This document shows positions 1 to 8,678 of a DNA stretch of 42,654 nt, piece after piece (positions within the stretch are counted from its first letter, which is position 1; each line of letters begins with the position of its first letter). The stretch lies in assembly GCA_025924715.1 (NCBI GenBank), contig JAICHV010000032.1, positions 1 through 42,654 on the forward strand, written 5' to 3'. The position numbers and the translations under genes are program-made. The notes beneath the pieces were generated by a model that had not been told where the DNA came from, ran no database searches, and was given only the letters and a program-made list of their open reading frames with translations. The DNA is from Alphaproteobacteria bacterium. Its GTDB lineage: Bacteria; Pseudomonadota; Alphaproteobacteria; Micropepsales; Micropepsaceae.

Positions 1-66
1 CGCGCTGGCCTCAGCCTTGGCGAACAGCTCCGGCCGCGATGCCGGCACGAAAAGCTTGCTGCGCAT
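1..66 (-). CDS. CitE/HpcH-type CoA-ester lyase, N-terminal fragment (cut by window edge)
   Basis: Only the first 22 codons are inside the window. They read MRSKLFVPASRPELFAKAEA and on, which resembles the N-terminus of the HpcH/HpaI aldolase / citrate-lyase beta-subunit family (typical start MRSKLFVPGSRPE). Known members cleave or form CoA esters such as malyl-CoA or citramalyl-CoA in a TIM barrel. The start at 66 is preferred over an in-frame ATG at 72 because AAGGA lies five bases upstream of it. The gene begins 43 bp after the PQQ dehydrogenase stop on the same strand, so it may be the last gene of that operon. The family call rests on a short stretch and the specific reaction cannot be inferred. 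Confidence 0.6.
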   Translation of the reverse strand, partial: MRSKLFVPASRPELFAKAEASA

Positions 67-109
67 CAGCATCCTTGGCGCTCCGCGCCGGCGCATTCAA
101 CCGGCTTGG

Positions 110-2092
110 TCACGGCAGGGCAAATACGACAGTTTCTCCGGTCGCTCCGGCCGAGCCGCGGCCCCCTTCCGAGATGCCGACATATTGTTTGCCGTTGCGG
201 CCCAGATAGGTGAAGGCGGTCGATCCGGCATTGGCATCCAGTTCGGTCGACCACAGCAGCTTGCCGGTCTTCGGATCGTAGGCGCGGAACATCTTGTCCT
301 GGGTGGCGCCGATGAACAGCACCCCGCCCTTGGTGACGATCGGGGCGCCGCCGTTTTCGGTGCCCGGATTGGGGATGCCCTTGGCCATGAGGTCTTTGCG
401 TTCTCCCAAGGTCTGGCGCCAGATCTTGTTGCCGGTGGCGGCATCGATGGCCATCAGCTCGCCCCAAGGCGCCGGGGTACAGGGATTGCCGTCCTTGTCG
501 ACAAAGGAAATTTTCGACTTGCCCATGGATTCGAACATGCCATCGGTAAGCTGCGGCGTGATCATGGCGATCTGGCCGGCATTCTTGGTGTTGACGAAGA
601 TCATATTGAGATTGGGATCGAAGGCGGCGCCGGCATACGTCGCCCCGCCGGTGGTGCCGGGATAGACCAGGGTTGGAACGGTCGAATAAGGCGTCTGCTG
701 GCCGGCATTGAACACCTTGTCGTAAAGCGCCAGGCAATATTGATGGGCCGCGGGCGTGATGCCGCCCACTTCATCGCGCCTGAGACTGACACGGGCAATG
801 GTGAGATCGGGATTGACCGGCACCGGCTGGGTCTTGGAGGTGTATTCGCCGGGCGCGTCGCTTTGCGGGACCGGCACTTCCTTGACCGGAAGGATGGGCT
901 TGCCGGTGAGGCGATCCAGCACGAACAGATAACCCTGCTTGGTGGATTCCGCCACGGCGGCGACTTTCTTGCCGTCCTTGTCGGTCATATCGATCAGGGC
1001 GGGCGTGCCGTTCAAATCCCAATCGTAAATATCGTGATGGGTGGTCTGGAAATACCAGCGCACCTTGCCGGTATCGCCGTCGATCGCCACCAGGCTGGTG
1101 GCATAAAGATTGTCGCCCGGCCGCGAGCCGCCATAATCCTGGTCCGTGGCATTGCCCACCGCCATGAACACCAGGTGATTGGGGACATCGACGGTCATGG
1201 GAATCCAGCTTCCCGGACCGCGGCGATCCTGCCAGGCCTCGGAGCCCCAGGTGCCGTAATTGGGCTCGCCGGGATGGGGAATGGTGTGGAACGTCCAGAC
1301 CTGCTTTCCGGTGTTGAGATCGAAGGCGCGGGCATCGCCCGGCGGGCCATAGCGGCCGTTCTCGCCGGTGCGCGGCGCGATGATGGCGAGATCCTTGTAC
1401 ACCGCCGCCAGCATGCCGGGGCGGTAATCGGAATAGCGGAATTTCTCCATCGCATTGAGACGCAGGTCGAGCGCACCATTGACGCCGAATTTCTTGTAGA
1501 GCGCGCCGGTCTTGGCATCGAGTTGAACCAGATAGCCCGAGCCCGTGGTCACCACGATGCGCGGCGCGATCTTCTTGCCGTCGCCGGCGTAATAGCTGAC
1601 GCCATATTTGGCGCTGGCCCCCAACGCGAGGAATTTGGGCGGGCCAGCCGGGGCCGGCGTAGCCGGTGCGGCCGGAGCAGCAGCGGCGCCGCGACCACCT
1701 CCACCACCGCCCGCACGGCCCCCGGCGCCTGGCGCGCGCGCGGCGTTCTCAACCAACTCATGGGCATAAGGCACCAGGGCGTCGAGATCGACTTTCCACA
1801 CTTCCTTGCCGGTGACGCCGTCCAGCGCATAGACGGTGTTGCCGCTGGGATAATACATCACCGAATTGATGATGATCGGCATCAATTCGGAACCACCGGC
1901 CGGATAGGACCAGGCCTTGGTCAGCCTTGTGACATTGGCGGGCGTGATCTGATCCAGCGTGGAATATTTCGATTGGCCGGGATCGCCGCCCACCGTCGGC
2001 CAGTCCCTGCCCGCGGAGCCTGCATCGGCGGCGGTGAAAGCGAGAGCGGCGAAGGAAGCGGTGAGAAGCGAAGCCTTGGTGACCCTGTTCAT
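110..2092 (-). CDS. Periplasmic PQQ-dependent dehydrogenase (module 1)
   Basis: This 660-residue quinoprotein resembles glucose/alcohol dehydrogenases with an eight-bladed propeller. It should oxidise a sugar or alcohol in the periplasm using pyrroloquinoline quinone. A Sec-type signal peptide covers about residues 1-25 (cleavage near ADA/GS). Tryptophan-docking-type repeats (DxxTGKxxW) recur along the chain. THHDIYDWD lies near residue 350 and PWGELMAIDAATG near 540, both typical of the membrane glucose dehydrogenase-like group. No CxxCH haem motif and no N-terminal membrane domain are present, so the electron acceptor must be separate. Residues about 116-151 are a Gly/Ala/Pro-rich insert missing from the paralogue at 22535-24394. 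AAGGA lies nine bases before the ATG, and the gene starts 11 bp after the TIM-barrel gene. The substrate is unknown. Confidence 0.9.
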   Translation of the reverse strand: MNRVTKASLLTASFAALAFTAADAGSAGRDWPTVGGDPGQSKYSTLDQITPANVTRLTKAWSYPAGGSELMPIIINSVMYYPSGNTVYALDGVTGKEVWKVDLDALVPYAHELVENAARAPGAGGRAGGGGGGRGAAAAPAAPATPAPAGPPKFLALGASAKYGVSYYAGDGKKIAPRIVVTTGSGYLVQLDAKTGALYKKFGVNGALDLRLNAMEKFRYSDYRPGMLAAVYKDLAIIAPRTGENGRYGPPGDARAFDLNTGKQVWTFHTIPHPGEPNYGTWGSEAWQDRRGPGSWIPMTVDVPNHLVFMAVGNATDQDYGGSRPGDNLYATSLVAIDGDTGKVRWYFQTTHHDIYDWDLNGTPALIDMTDKDGKKVAAVAESTKQGYLFVLDRLTGKPILPVKEVPVPQSDAPGEYTSKTQPVPVNPDLTIARVSLRRDEVGGITPAAHQYCLALYDKVFNAGQQTPYSTVPTLVYPGTTGGATYAGAAFDPNLNMIFVNTKNAGQIAMITPQLTDGMFESMGKSKISFVDKDGNPCTPAPWGELMAIDAATGNKIWRQTLGERKDLMAKGIPNPGTENGGAPIVTKGGVLFIGATQDKMFRAYDPKTGKLLWSTELDANAGSTAFTYLGRNGKQYVGISEGGRGSAGATGETVVFALP

Positions 2093-2103
2093 CTGAGACG
2101 TCC

Positions 2104-3327
2104 TTAAAATCCGAGACCACGGCCGCCTGCTGCCGGAGCGGGCGTGGGCGTTTGTGCGGGGCGTGCCGGCGCGGGATCCAGCACCGATGCATCCGGGCCC
2201 ATGCCGGGACGCGGATAGCGCGCGACAAGATAGGCGGGGCGGGCAATATCGAAATCCCAGCCGCCGGCGAACAGGCCTGCTTCGATGGTGAGACGTTCGC
2301 GCTTGATCAGTCCCAGCACCTGCTCCGGCGGCGCCGTCAGGGTGGTGGCGCCGGTTTCCGCGCCGCCCAGCGGCCAGTTGATCTGAATCTCGATCGGGCC
2401 ATTGAAGCCGATTTCCTTGAGCGTCCGGCCGATCAAGGTCAGATCGATCATCCCCGTGCCGACCCGCTTGGGATGAAAGCGATAAGGCAAGGTCCGCCCC
2501 CCGCCGCCAATGGCCAGCATGTCGCCCTTGTCCGTGCCGGTATTGTCGCCGGCATTGGTGGGGGGGATCGGCCCGGTGCCGGTAAAATAGCCCTGGTCAT
2601 AGGCCGGCAACTCCAGGTCGATCGCGGCGTCATTGAGGGCAATGCCGCCGATATAAGCGCCGCCCAGCCGCATATGAATGACGAAGACCTCGCGCATGGG
2701 CTGAAGCAGCGCGGCGGTGTCGTATTGGACGCCGATATAACGCGGATCGTAGGGCTTGATGAGATCGAGCAGATCCAGGAAGGCGGCCCCGACATTGCCC
2801 GCGCCCGCCCGCGGTTGGTAAAGCCCCTTGATCTTGTATTTTTCGTTCAGCGCCGCCAGCTTCTGTACCCGCGGCTTTAGCGCCTCCATCTGCGGACCAT
2901 AGGGCGCGGCCTGGTCGTAAGTGAGGCCGCCCCAGACATAATATTGGATGCCGGCACGCGAGGCCGCGTCCAGGATCGCTTCGGCACCCGGAGTTTGCGC
3001 ATCGACAATCGGCGTGGTGATGGTGGTGACACTGACGCCGGCGGCTTTCAAAGCGTTCACGAAGGCGGGCAAATCCTCGCGCACCCGCGCGATGTCGACA
3101 TGCGCAGGCGGCGGTCCCACGGTGAGGTCGAGACGATCCAGCGCGATATCGGTACAGGCCTTGGCGACCTGCGCCGGACTGCGCAGCCATTGCAGCGCCC
3201 GCGAGGAAAGCACCAGCCCCGATTTGGTGGCCGGCGCCGCCGGCGCGGGTTGGGCGTGGAGCGATGCCGGCAGTGCCACCAAAGCGGTACTGCAGCCAAG
3301 AAAAACGCGTCTGTCCATTACCATCAT
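2104..3327 (-). CDS. Tat-exported sugar phosphate isomerase/epimerase-like TIM-barrel protein (module 1)
   Basis: This 407-residue protein belongs to the xylose-isomerase-like TIM-barrel (AP_endonuc_2) superfamily, whose members include isomerases, epimerases and keto-sugar-processing enzymes. The N-terminus has a twin-arginine motif (DRRVFLG, residues 5-11) and a hydrophobic segment ending at LHAQ, so export is likely. Barrel features include a long strand/helix core and conserved Asp/Glu/His positions such as GMIDLTLIGRTLKEIGFNG near the C-terminal half. The tail ends in a Pro/Ala-rich stretch followed by GGRGLGF. Starts at 3327 and 3318 are both possible; neither has a strong ribosome-binding site. 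It lies between the metallo-hydrolase and PQQ dehydrogenase genes and has a paralogue at 24406-25638. The exact reaction cannot be assigned. Confidence 0.8.
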   Translation of the reverse strand: MMVMDRRVFLGCSTALVALPASLHAQPAPAAPATKSGLVLSSRALQWLRSPAQVAKACTDIALDRLDLTVGPPPAHVDIARVREDLPAFVNALKAAGVSVTTITTPIVDAQTPGAEAILDAASRAGIQYYVWGGLTYDQAAPYGPQMEALKPRVQKLAALNEKYKIKGLYQPRAGAGNVGAAFLDLLDLIKPYDPRYIGVQYDTAALLQPMREVFVIHMRLGGAYIGGIALNDAAIDLELPAYDQGYFTGTGPIPPTNAGDNTGTDKGDMLAIGGGGRTLPYRFHPKRVGTGMIDLTLIGRTLKEIGFNGPIEIQINWPLGGAETGATTLTAPPEQVLGLIKRERLTIEAGLFAGGWDFDIARPAYLVARYPRPGMGPDASVLDPAPARPAQTPTPAPAAGGRGLGF

Positions 3328-3375
3328 CCGATACTGAAGCTGCGTGGCACCGATTTGGCGCTCCGCAGGATAGAG

Positions 3376-4497
3376 CTACCAGCCCAGCGCTTCCATGCGT
3401 GCGAGCGTGCAATTGCGCATGATTTCAATGTAGCGGCGGGTGCGGTCCGCGCCATAGAGCAAGGGATTGTTGGCCGGCGGATAGTGGTCGTTGACATACC
3501 GGGTGCGGGCCAGAAGGTTCATATTGGTGTTGGGGTGAACCTGATAGACGCCTTCCACCTTGGCCTTGATGCCTTCGTCCCAGATATGTTCATAGCCGCC
3601 CACAAAAGCTTCGCGATTGTGGACATCGGTGGCGGCGGTGACCAGCAGGATGGGATGTTCCTTGCCCTGATATTTGACGGGCACGATCATGCCGATCGAG
3701 CCCGGGGTATGGCCGGTCATCTCATAGATGGTGGCGGTGACGTCGCCGACCGTGATGGTCATGCCATCCTTGCCATCTTCGCCGCGGGTCATCGGCACCT
3801 TGTCGTCCAGGGTGCGCGGGCCGGGCGGCGCGCTGGCCTGTTGTTCCATGGTGCGGAAATAAATCTCCCAATCGTCGCGTCCCATGATCGCGACGGGATG
3901 GAAATTGGACTGGATGTAATGGCCGCCGCCGGTGTGGTCCAGATGGTTGTGGCCGAACACCACATATTTGATCTTGGCCGGATCCAAACCGACTTTGCGC
4001 ATGCCGCCGACGATGATGTCGCGAGCTTCGTGCATATTGTCCATGGTGTCGAACAGGATGTAGCCGTCATTGGAGGTGATCAGCCAGGCGCCGACGCCGG
4101 TATTTCCGAACCACCAGAAATTGTCGAACATGTGCTGGGGCGGCATCACTTGGGCGGGGCTGGGGGCGCCGAAGGGCTGTTCGAAGGCCGCCTCATTGGG
4201 GGGAACGCCGATGGCGGCGCGATCCGGACCGCTGGAGCCGCCGGTGGCCTTGCAGAAGACGCCGAGGTCGAATTTCAGGGTGACGTCGTTGCCGGCCGCC
4301 TCCGTCGCCTTGGCGACATAGGCTTTGCCCAGCGCGTTCATGTTGTTCCATTGCTCTTCCGTCGGCGTGTAATTGAGCACGCCGCCGCCGGCGCGGCCGC
4401 CGCGCGCGGCGCGCCCCGGCGCCGCCGCATCTTGCGCATAGGACAGGGTCGCGGCCAGGGCGCAAAGGCTCGCGCCGATCAGAACCTTCTTCAACAT
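3376..4497 (-). CDS. Metallo-beta-lactamase-fold hydrolase, exported
   Basis: This 373-residue protein has a signal peptide (about residues 1-21, ending SYAQ) and the zinc-binding motif HNHLDH at residues 183-188. A further metal ligand lies in GHTPGS near residue 262, and an Asp follows in the TAATDVHN segment. The layout resembles subclass B3-like MBL hydrolases, a fold used by lactamases, lactonases and many other hydrolases, so antibiotic resistance should not be assumed. A short Gly/Ala/Arg-rich stretch follows the signal peptide. GAGG lies eight bases before the ATG. The gene starts 23 bp after the receptor stop, which fits one transcript. No counterpart exists in the second module. Confidence 0.85.
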   Translation of the reverse strand: MLKKVLIGASLCALAATLSYAQDAAAPGRAARGGRAGGGVLNYTPTEEQWNNMNALGKAYVAKATEAAGNDVTLKFDLGVFCKATGGSSGPDRAAIGVPPNEAAFEQPFGAPSPAQVMPPQHMFDNFWWFGNTGVGAWLITSNDGYILFDTMDNMHEARDIIVGGMRKVGLDPAKIKYVVFGHNHLDHTGGGHYIQSNFHPVAIMGRDDWEIYFRTMEQQASAPPGPRTLDDKVPMTRGEDGKDGMTITVGDVTATIYEMTGHTPGSIGMIVPVKYQGKEHPILLVTAATDVHNREAFVGGYEHIWDEGIKAKVEGVYQVHPNTNMNLLARTRYVNDHYPPANNPLLYGADRTRRYIEIMRNCTLARMEALGW

Positions 4498-4520
4498 GCT
4501 ACGCTCCTCGAATAAGCGGA

Positions 4521-7500
4521 TTAAAACTTCTTGCGGATGGAAAGCTGGACGATGCGGCCGACCGGGCTGGCATTGTCGGGGTCATAGCCCAGGCCGTTGT
4601 TATAAAAGGGCGGCTTCTGGTCGAGCAGATTGTTGATCGTGAGCGACAGGCTCGTGCCCGTCGTCCATGCGCTCCAGTCGTTCGGTATGGTGTAACCGAC
4701 ATGCAAGTCGATCGGGTAGGAGGCGTGGATGTGCTGGAAGGTCAGCTTACCCTGAACCGGATCGGTGACGCTGAACTTCAAGGCCGGATTGCTGAAGTAA
4801 TTGCCGGTCTGGAACATGTAGGGATTGACGAAATTCACGGCCAGGCTGGCGGTGAACGGATCCAGGGCCCAAGTCAGGCCAAGACGAGCGCTCAACGCCA
4901 GCGAGCTGAAGGTGGTATTGACGTTGTAGCCGTTCAGGAAGCGCGTGGTGAGGGTGTCGCCATAGGCCGTCTCGTCGAAGCGCAGCTTGTCGGAACCGGC
5001 CAGGTCCAGCGTGAAGCTCCCGGCCGTGTCGGTCACAAAGGCATAATTGACGTCGAAATCGATGCCGTCTGCCAGGATGTTGAAGGCGTTTTGCTGCAGG
5101 TTGCGATAGATGTACCAAATGGTCGGTTGCAGAATTCCGGTTTGCTGCGCGCCGTCGATCGCCGCCAATACTGCAGGCGAGGTCGGGGTCCAGCCGCCCG
5201 GAGGCGCCAATTGCAATTCGTGCTGCAGCCCCGGAACCTGGGCTTCATTGGCCAGGGTCGGGGTCGTGATCAGGCCCTTGGACTTGTTGTCCCAATATCC
5301 GACCTGGATGGTGAGCCCGTTCAAGGCCGGAACGAACCGTCCGGGATTGAGCTGAATGCCGAACGTATGTGTCAGCGCGGTTTCGGCATTGCTGTTCTGG
5401 GCGCCGCCCAGGGTGATGCCGGTATGGCTGGCGTCAAGCAGGCAGCCCGCGGCACACCAGGAACCCGGTGCGTTGACATGGCTCGCCAAAACAGCCTGGC
5501 CGCCGCCATTGCTGTTGCCGGAAACCGTGAGCGCGCCAAAGGCGGCCGGCAGGGCGGTCAGAGCAGGCGCCACGAACGAGGTGCCATAGGAGCCGGTGAA
5601 CTTCAGGCCATCCGTCACCACCCAACTGAAGCTGACCTTGGGATTCTGGGTGTCGCCGAAGGTGCTGTAATGGTCGGCACGGCCGGCGAGGTCCAGATCG
5701 AAGCTCTGGATAAGCGGGAAATTCATGTCGGCGCTGACGACCGGAATGCGCAGCTCCAGAAATTCCGCCCAGTTGGTGCGGTTCGCCTTGAAGGCCGTGG
5801 CATTGGCGTTGACCAAGCCAAAAATGGGATCGGCGACGGCACCGGTGACGAAATTGTTCATCAGGTATTCCATGCCGAAGGCGGTCTTGAGGTCGCCGGC
5901 CGGCAGGCTGAACAGGGTGCCGGTGAACACCAATTTCAGATTATTCATTTCCTGCTGGGTCAGCCGGGCGGCGGGATTGTCCAGCAGCTGCTTGAGAATC
6001 GCCGCAGACGTCTTGTTCGAGCCCGCCGGATCCCAAACGTCCAGAGCATTGGCGGTGGTCAGCGGCACCCGGGAAACCGCGATGGTTTCGCCAAGTCCGT
6101 ACTGATCGACCTGGGGACTGGTGCTGCCGCTGGTTGTCGGTGTGCCGTTGATCGCCAGGGCGGCGGCGGCGGTGTTCACCACGCCCCTGGATTTGGTGGT
6201 GCTGTTGTCCAGACCGGCGGTGGCGTTCAGGGTCGCCACCCAGTCACCGAACAGCTTGACGTCGATGCTGCCCGCCATGAAGACGTCAAGCTGGCCGCCC
6301 TTGGTGTAGGCGCCCGGACCGAACAGATCGTTGAAATCGTAACGCACACCCTGGCTGGTGGTCAGGCCGGAGGTGCCGGATTGATAGAAGGGGTTGGCCT
6401 GGGCGCCCAGCAGCAGCGCCGACTTCAAGGCCGCCGAGGAAGCCTGGGTGACACTGCTCGCGGTAATCTGCGGCTGTCCGTTGGCCGCCGCCACCGTATT
6501 GTAACTGGCGACCGCGGCAGCCGACAGCGGCTCCAGCGAAGCGTTGGCGGCGCTTCCGGGGCCGTAAGCGATCGTAGTGATCGTGCCGCGCGACACCGGC
6601 GTGGCGACGATATGGTTGGAAAAACCCAAATCGACATTGACCGTGAGGCGGTCGCCAAAATCCTGCGTGAAGGACGCCAAGACATTGTGGCGAACTTCCG
6701 AAGGCAGGATCGCGGAGTATTTGGAATTGTCGCAGGGCGCGACCGAGTTGCCCCCCGAGGGCGTCGTGGTGCTGCCGATGGAAGCAGAGGTGTAGGGGTA
6801 GACATACACATTGCCGGTGGCACCGGTATTGCCGGTCGTGCCGCTGCCAATGATGGTGGCCGGCGAGCAGTTGAAGCTGGCGCCGTTGAAGCCGCCGCGC
6901 GAGGTCAGGTTGTTCGCGAGATAGGACCGGTCGGTGACCATCAGATTGCTGCTGGTCTGGTAGTCATAGGCGACCATCGCGGCGCCATCGTCCCAGGCCT
7001 TGCCGAACGACATGCCCACAGAGGCGCGGGTGAGGCCATCGGCCATGCCATAGCTGCCGCTGAATTCCAGGCCGCTATATTTCTTCTTGGTGATGATGTT
7101 GACGACACCGGCCGAAGCGTCGGAGCCGTAAATCGCCGACGTGCCGTCCGGCAGCACATCGACCCGCGCAATGGCGTCCGGGGCGATGATGCTGGGATCG
7201 ACCAGGGTGTGGGTCAAGCCGCTCAAGGGAACGCGGTGGCCATCCACCAGCACCAGTGTGGTGGAGGATGAGCTGGCCCCCAATCCATGAATGTTCGGCG
7301 AGGACGAACCGCTGGCGTCGGCGGTGCCCAAGCCGCCGCGGGCGTCGGTGCCGGCGCCCTGATTGCCGAAACCGGTCAGCGAGGGAATATTGGTGAGCAG
7401 ATCCTGGGTCGTCATCGCGCCGGTGGTTTCGATCGCCGCGGCATCCATGGTGATGACATTGGCACCGACGGGCGCGGCGCCGCGGATGGAGGTGCCGGTG

Positions 7501-7637
7501 ACGACGACCGTTTCCGTGGTTTGACTGTTCTGGGCCTGCGCCGTGCCGGCACCGATAAGGGCCAAAACCGTCAGGGCGCTTCCCGCCAGGAATTTTGCCT
7601 TGGCTGTCCCCGTTTGCTTGCGCACAGAATTTTCCAT
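4521..7637 (-). CDS. TonB-dependent outer-membrane receptor (module 1)
   Basis: This 1,038-residue protein has a signal peptide (cleavage after AQAQ, about residue 36). A TonB-box-like segment, TETVVVTGTSIRG, follows directly, then a plug domain (about residues 50-180) with DVLPDGTSAIYGSDASAGVVNI. The rest is a long beta-barrel ending in the aromatic residue Phe (SIRKKF). No N-terminal STN signalling domain is present, so it probably transports without anti-sigma signalling. It should import a large substrate across the outer membrane using TonB energy. GGAG lies about 11 bases upstream of the ATG. It appears to head the operon running to position 1. The upstream region 7638-8059 contains two GGTATACAA motifs. 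The receptor at 25760-29062 is a paralogue. The substrate is unknown. Confidence 0.93.
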   Translation of the reverse strand: MENSVRKQTGTAKAKFLAGSALTVLALIGAGTAQAQNSQTTETVVVTGTSIRGAAPVGANVITMDAAAIETTGAMTTQDLLTNIPSLTGFGNQGAGTDARGGLGTADASGSSSPNIHGLGASSSSTTLVLVDGHRVPLSGLTHTLVDPSIIAPDAIARVDVLPDGTSAIYGSDASAGVVNIITKKKYSGLEFSGSYGMADGLTRASVGMSFGKAWDDGAAMVAYDYQTSSNLMVTDRSYLANNLTSRGGFNGASFNCSPATIIGSGTTGNTGATGNVYVYPYTSASIGSTTTPSGGNSVAPCDNSKYSAILPSEVRHNVLASFTQDFGDRLTVNVDLGFSNHIVATPVSRGTITTIAYGPGSAANASLEPLSAAAVASYNTVAAANGQPQITASSVTQASSAALKSALLLGAQANPFYQSGTSGLTTSQGVRYDFNDLFGPGAYTKGGQLDVFMAGSIDVKLFGDWVATLNATAGLDNSTTKSRGVVNTAAAALAINGTPTTSGSTSPQVDQYGLGETIAVSRVPLTTANALDVWDPAGSNKTSAAILKQLLDNPAARLTQQEMNNLKLVFTGTLFSLPAGDLKTAFGMEYLMNNFVTGAVADPIFGLVNANATAFKANRTNWAEFLELRIPVVSADMNFPLIQSFDLDLAGRADHYSTFGDTQNPKVSFSWVVTDGLKFTGSYGTSFVAPALTALPAAFGALTVSGNSNGGGQAVLASHVNAPGSWCAAGCLLDASHTGITLGGAQNSNAETALTHTFGIQLNPGRFVPALNGLTIQVGYWDNKSKGLITTPTLANEAQVPGLQHELQLAPPGGWTPTSPAVLAAIDGAQQTGILQPTIWYIYRNLQQNAFNILADGIDFDVNYAFVTDTAGSFTLDLAGSDKLRFDETAYGDTLTTRFLNGYNVNTTFSSLALSARLGLTWALDPFTASLAVNFVNPYMFQTGNYFSNPALKFSVTDPVQGKLTFQHIHASYPIDLHVGYTIPNDWSAWTTGTSLSLTINNLLDQKPPFYNNGLGYDPDNASPVGRIVQLSIRKKF

Positions 7638-7944
7638 GGTGTCGCTGCTCCCCTATGGGGCATGTGCGCGTCTTCGCAAGAAGGCTTGAACGCAACATGG
7701 CCCTGATTTTGTCTAATCACCGGACCAGCGAAGCGCGCGTCGCCAAGCGAGCGCGCAACCCCAATCCCTCGCGTCCTCCTGTGGCCTTCTTTTCGTCGAG
7801 GCCGAACCAATGCAACGACGCTGGAGCAAATTAACTGGTTCGTCAATTCGTTTGCGCGGGATTTCGCAACTTGCAAATCCGTGCGCGGCATTTTCCGTAC
7901 GAAATGGCGTTTGGGCCCGGTTTTACGGCGCTTTTTGAGGGTGT

Positions 7945-7980
7945 TCGGTATACAAAGCCTGCATGCATCTCGGTATACAA
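7945..7980. promoter_or_regulatory. Tandem TCGGTATACAA motifs, candidate operator
   Basis: TCGGTATACAA occurs at 7945-7955 and again at 7970-7980. Each copy is centred on the palindromic core GTATAC. Related motifs lie upstream of three other genes in the window. Cores of this shape are compatible with GntR-family operators, but no such regulator is encoded here, so the assignment is an inference. Confidence 0.45.
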
Positions 7981-8042
7981 TGGGCCCGCGCGTACATGCC
8001 GGCTTGCAGCGATGGCGCGCGGATCGGGGCGCAGGGGTTCTC

Positions 8043-8058
8043 TATCCGTATACGGATA
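8043..8058. promoter_or_regulatory. 16-bp perfect palindrome
   Basis: TATCCGTATACGGATA is a perfect inverted repeat placed immediately after the stop of the cysteine-cluster gene. Its centre is GTATAC, the same core as the nearby tandem motifs. No T-run follows, so it is more likely a protein-binding site than a terminator. Confidence 0.4.
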
Positions 8059-8059
8059 T

Positions 8060-8638
8060 TCAGGACTGGCGCGGACCGGACAGGGTTGCCGTGGACCCGT
8101 TCTGGGCGGCAATGACATCCATTGCCACCTGCTGCACCAAGCCTGCGAGCAAATCGCGCAGCACGGCGACAAAGCGCGGCTTGTCGCCCGCCGCCACGGC
8201 CTCGGCCGCAACCGGGTTGACCAGGACCCGCTTGGCCATGGCGGCGTGGCCCCAGCTCAGGAAAATGGGAATGCCGCCGCCGATGCATTTGGCGATCAGA
8301 TCCAGCAATTCGCCTTGCTCCAGCGCGGCGCGGTTCTCATCCAGCAACACGATCCGCAAGCCGCCTTTGTCGCCACTTGGGCCCATCTCGGGCGACAGCA
8401 TGACATGCGACAGATCGGGCCGCATGGCGTCGCTCAGAGTGAGGAAGCGCCAGCCGCAATACCAGTTGCGGCAAGTCTTGGGCAGGCGATCATGGATGGC
8501 GCAGCCCTGCCCCTCGCGCATATGCATACACGCGACATGGTCGGGCTTTTGCAGCTCTGGATCGTCGATGGCGATTTCCACGCAGCAAGCGGTACAGGCG
8601 CCGCAGCCGCGCCCAGGGGTGGGATCGGGCAATCTCAT
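8060..8638 (-). CDS. YkgJ-type CxxCC cysteine-cluster protein
   Basis: This 192-residue protein carries an N-terminal cysteine cluster GCGACTACC (about residues 11-19), followed by further Cys residues in HVACMHMREGQGCAIH and TCRNWYC. This arrangement fits the YkgJ/UPF0153-type zinc or iron-sulfur cluster family, whose biochemical role is poorly known. The C-terminal half has no recognisable motif. GGGGAC lies about nine bases before the ATG. It starts 40 bp after the aldehyde dehydrogenase stop on the same strand and may be cotranscribed with it. Confidence 0.7.
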   Translation of the reverse strand: MRLPDPTPGRGCGACTACCVEIAIDDPELQKPDHVACMHMREGQGCAIHDRLPKTCRNWYCGWRFLTLSDAMRPDLSHVMLSPEMGPSGDKGGLRIVLLDENRAALEQGELLDLIAKCIGGGIPIFLSWGHAAMAKRVLVNPVAAEAVAAGDKPRFVAVLRDLLAGLVQQVAMDVIAAQNGSTATLSGPRQS

Positions 8639-8678
8639 CGCGCCAGCATGTCCCCGGCGGCCCCACCCGGCAAGCGGC

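Larger units (their letters stand above)
7638..8059. other. 422-bp non-coding region upstream of receptor 1
   Basis: I see no convincing gene here; the open frames crossing it are antisense or lack ribosome-binding sites. It lies between the receptor start and the stop of the cysteine-cluster gene, so it probably holds the promoter of the receptor operon. It contains two copies of TCGGTATACAA (7945-7955 and 7970-7980, exactly 25 bp apart) and a 16-bp perfect palindrome at 8043-8058. Confidence 0.7.

Noticed and set aside
17..2107. Plus-strand 696-codon open frame over PQQ dehydrogenase 1
   Set aside because: Antisense to a convincing quinoprotein; no recognisable domain.
3376..4497. Antibiotic-resistance metallo-beta-lactamase
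   Set aside because: The zinc motif shows only the fold; its place in an uptake and oxidation operon argues for another hydrolase role.
4701..7271. Plus-strand 856-codon open frame over receptor 1
   Set aside because: It is antisense to a clear TonB receptor; its composition (Arg/Gly/His-rich, no domain) is typical of GC-rich shadow frames.
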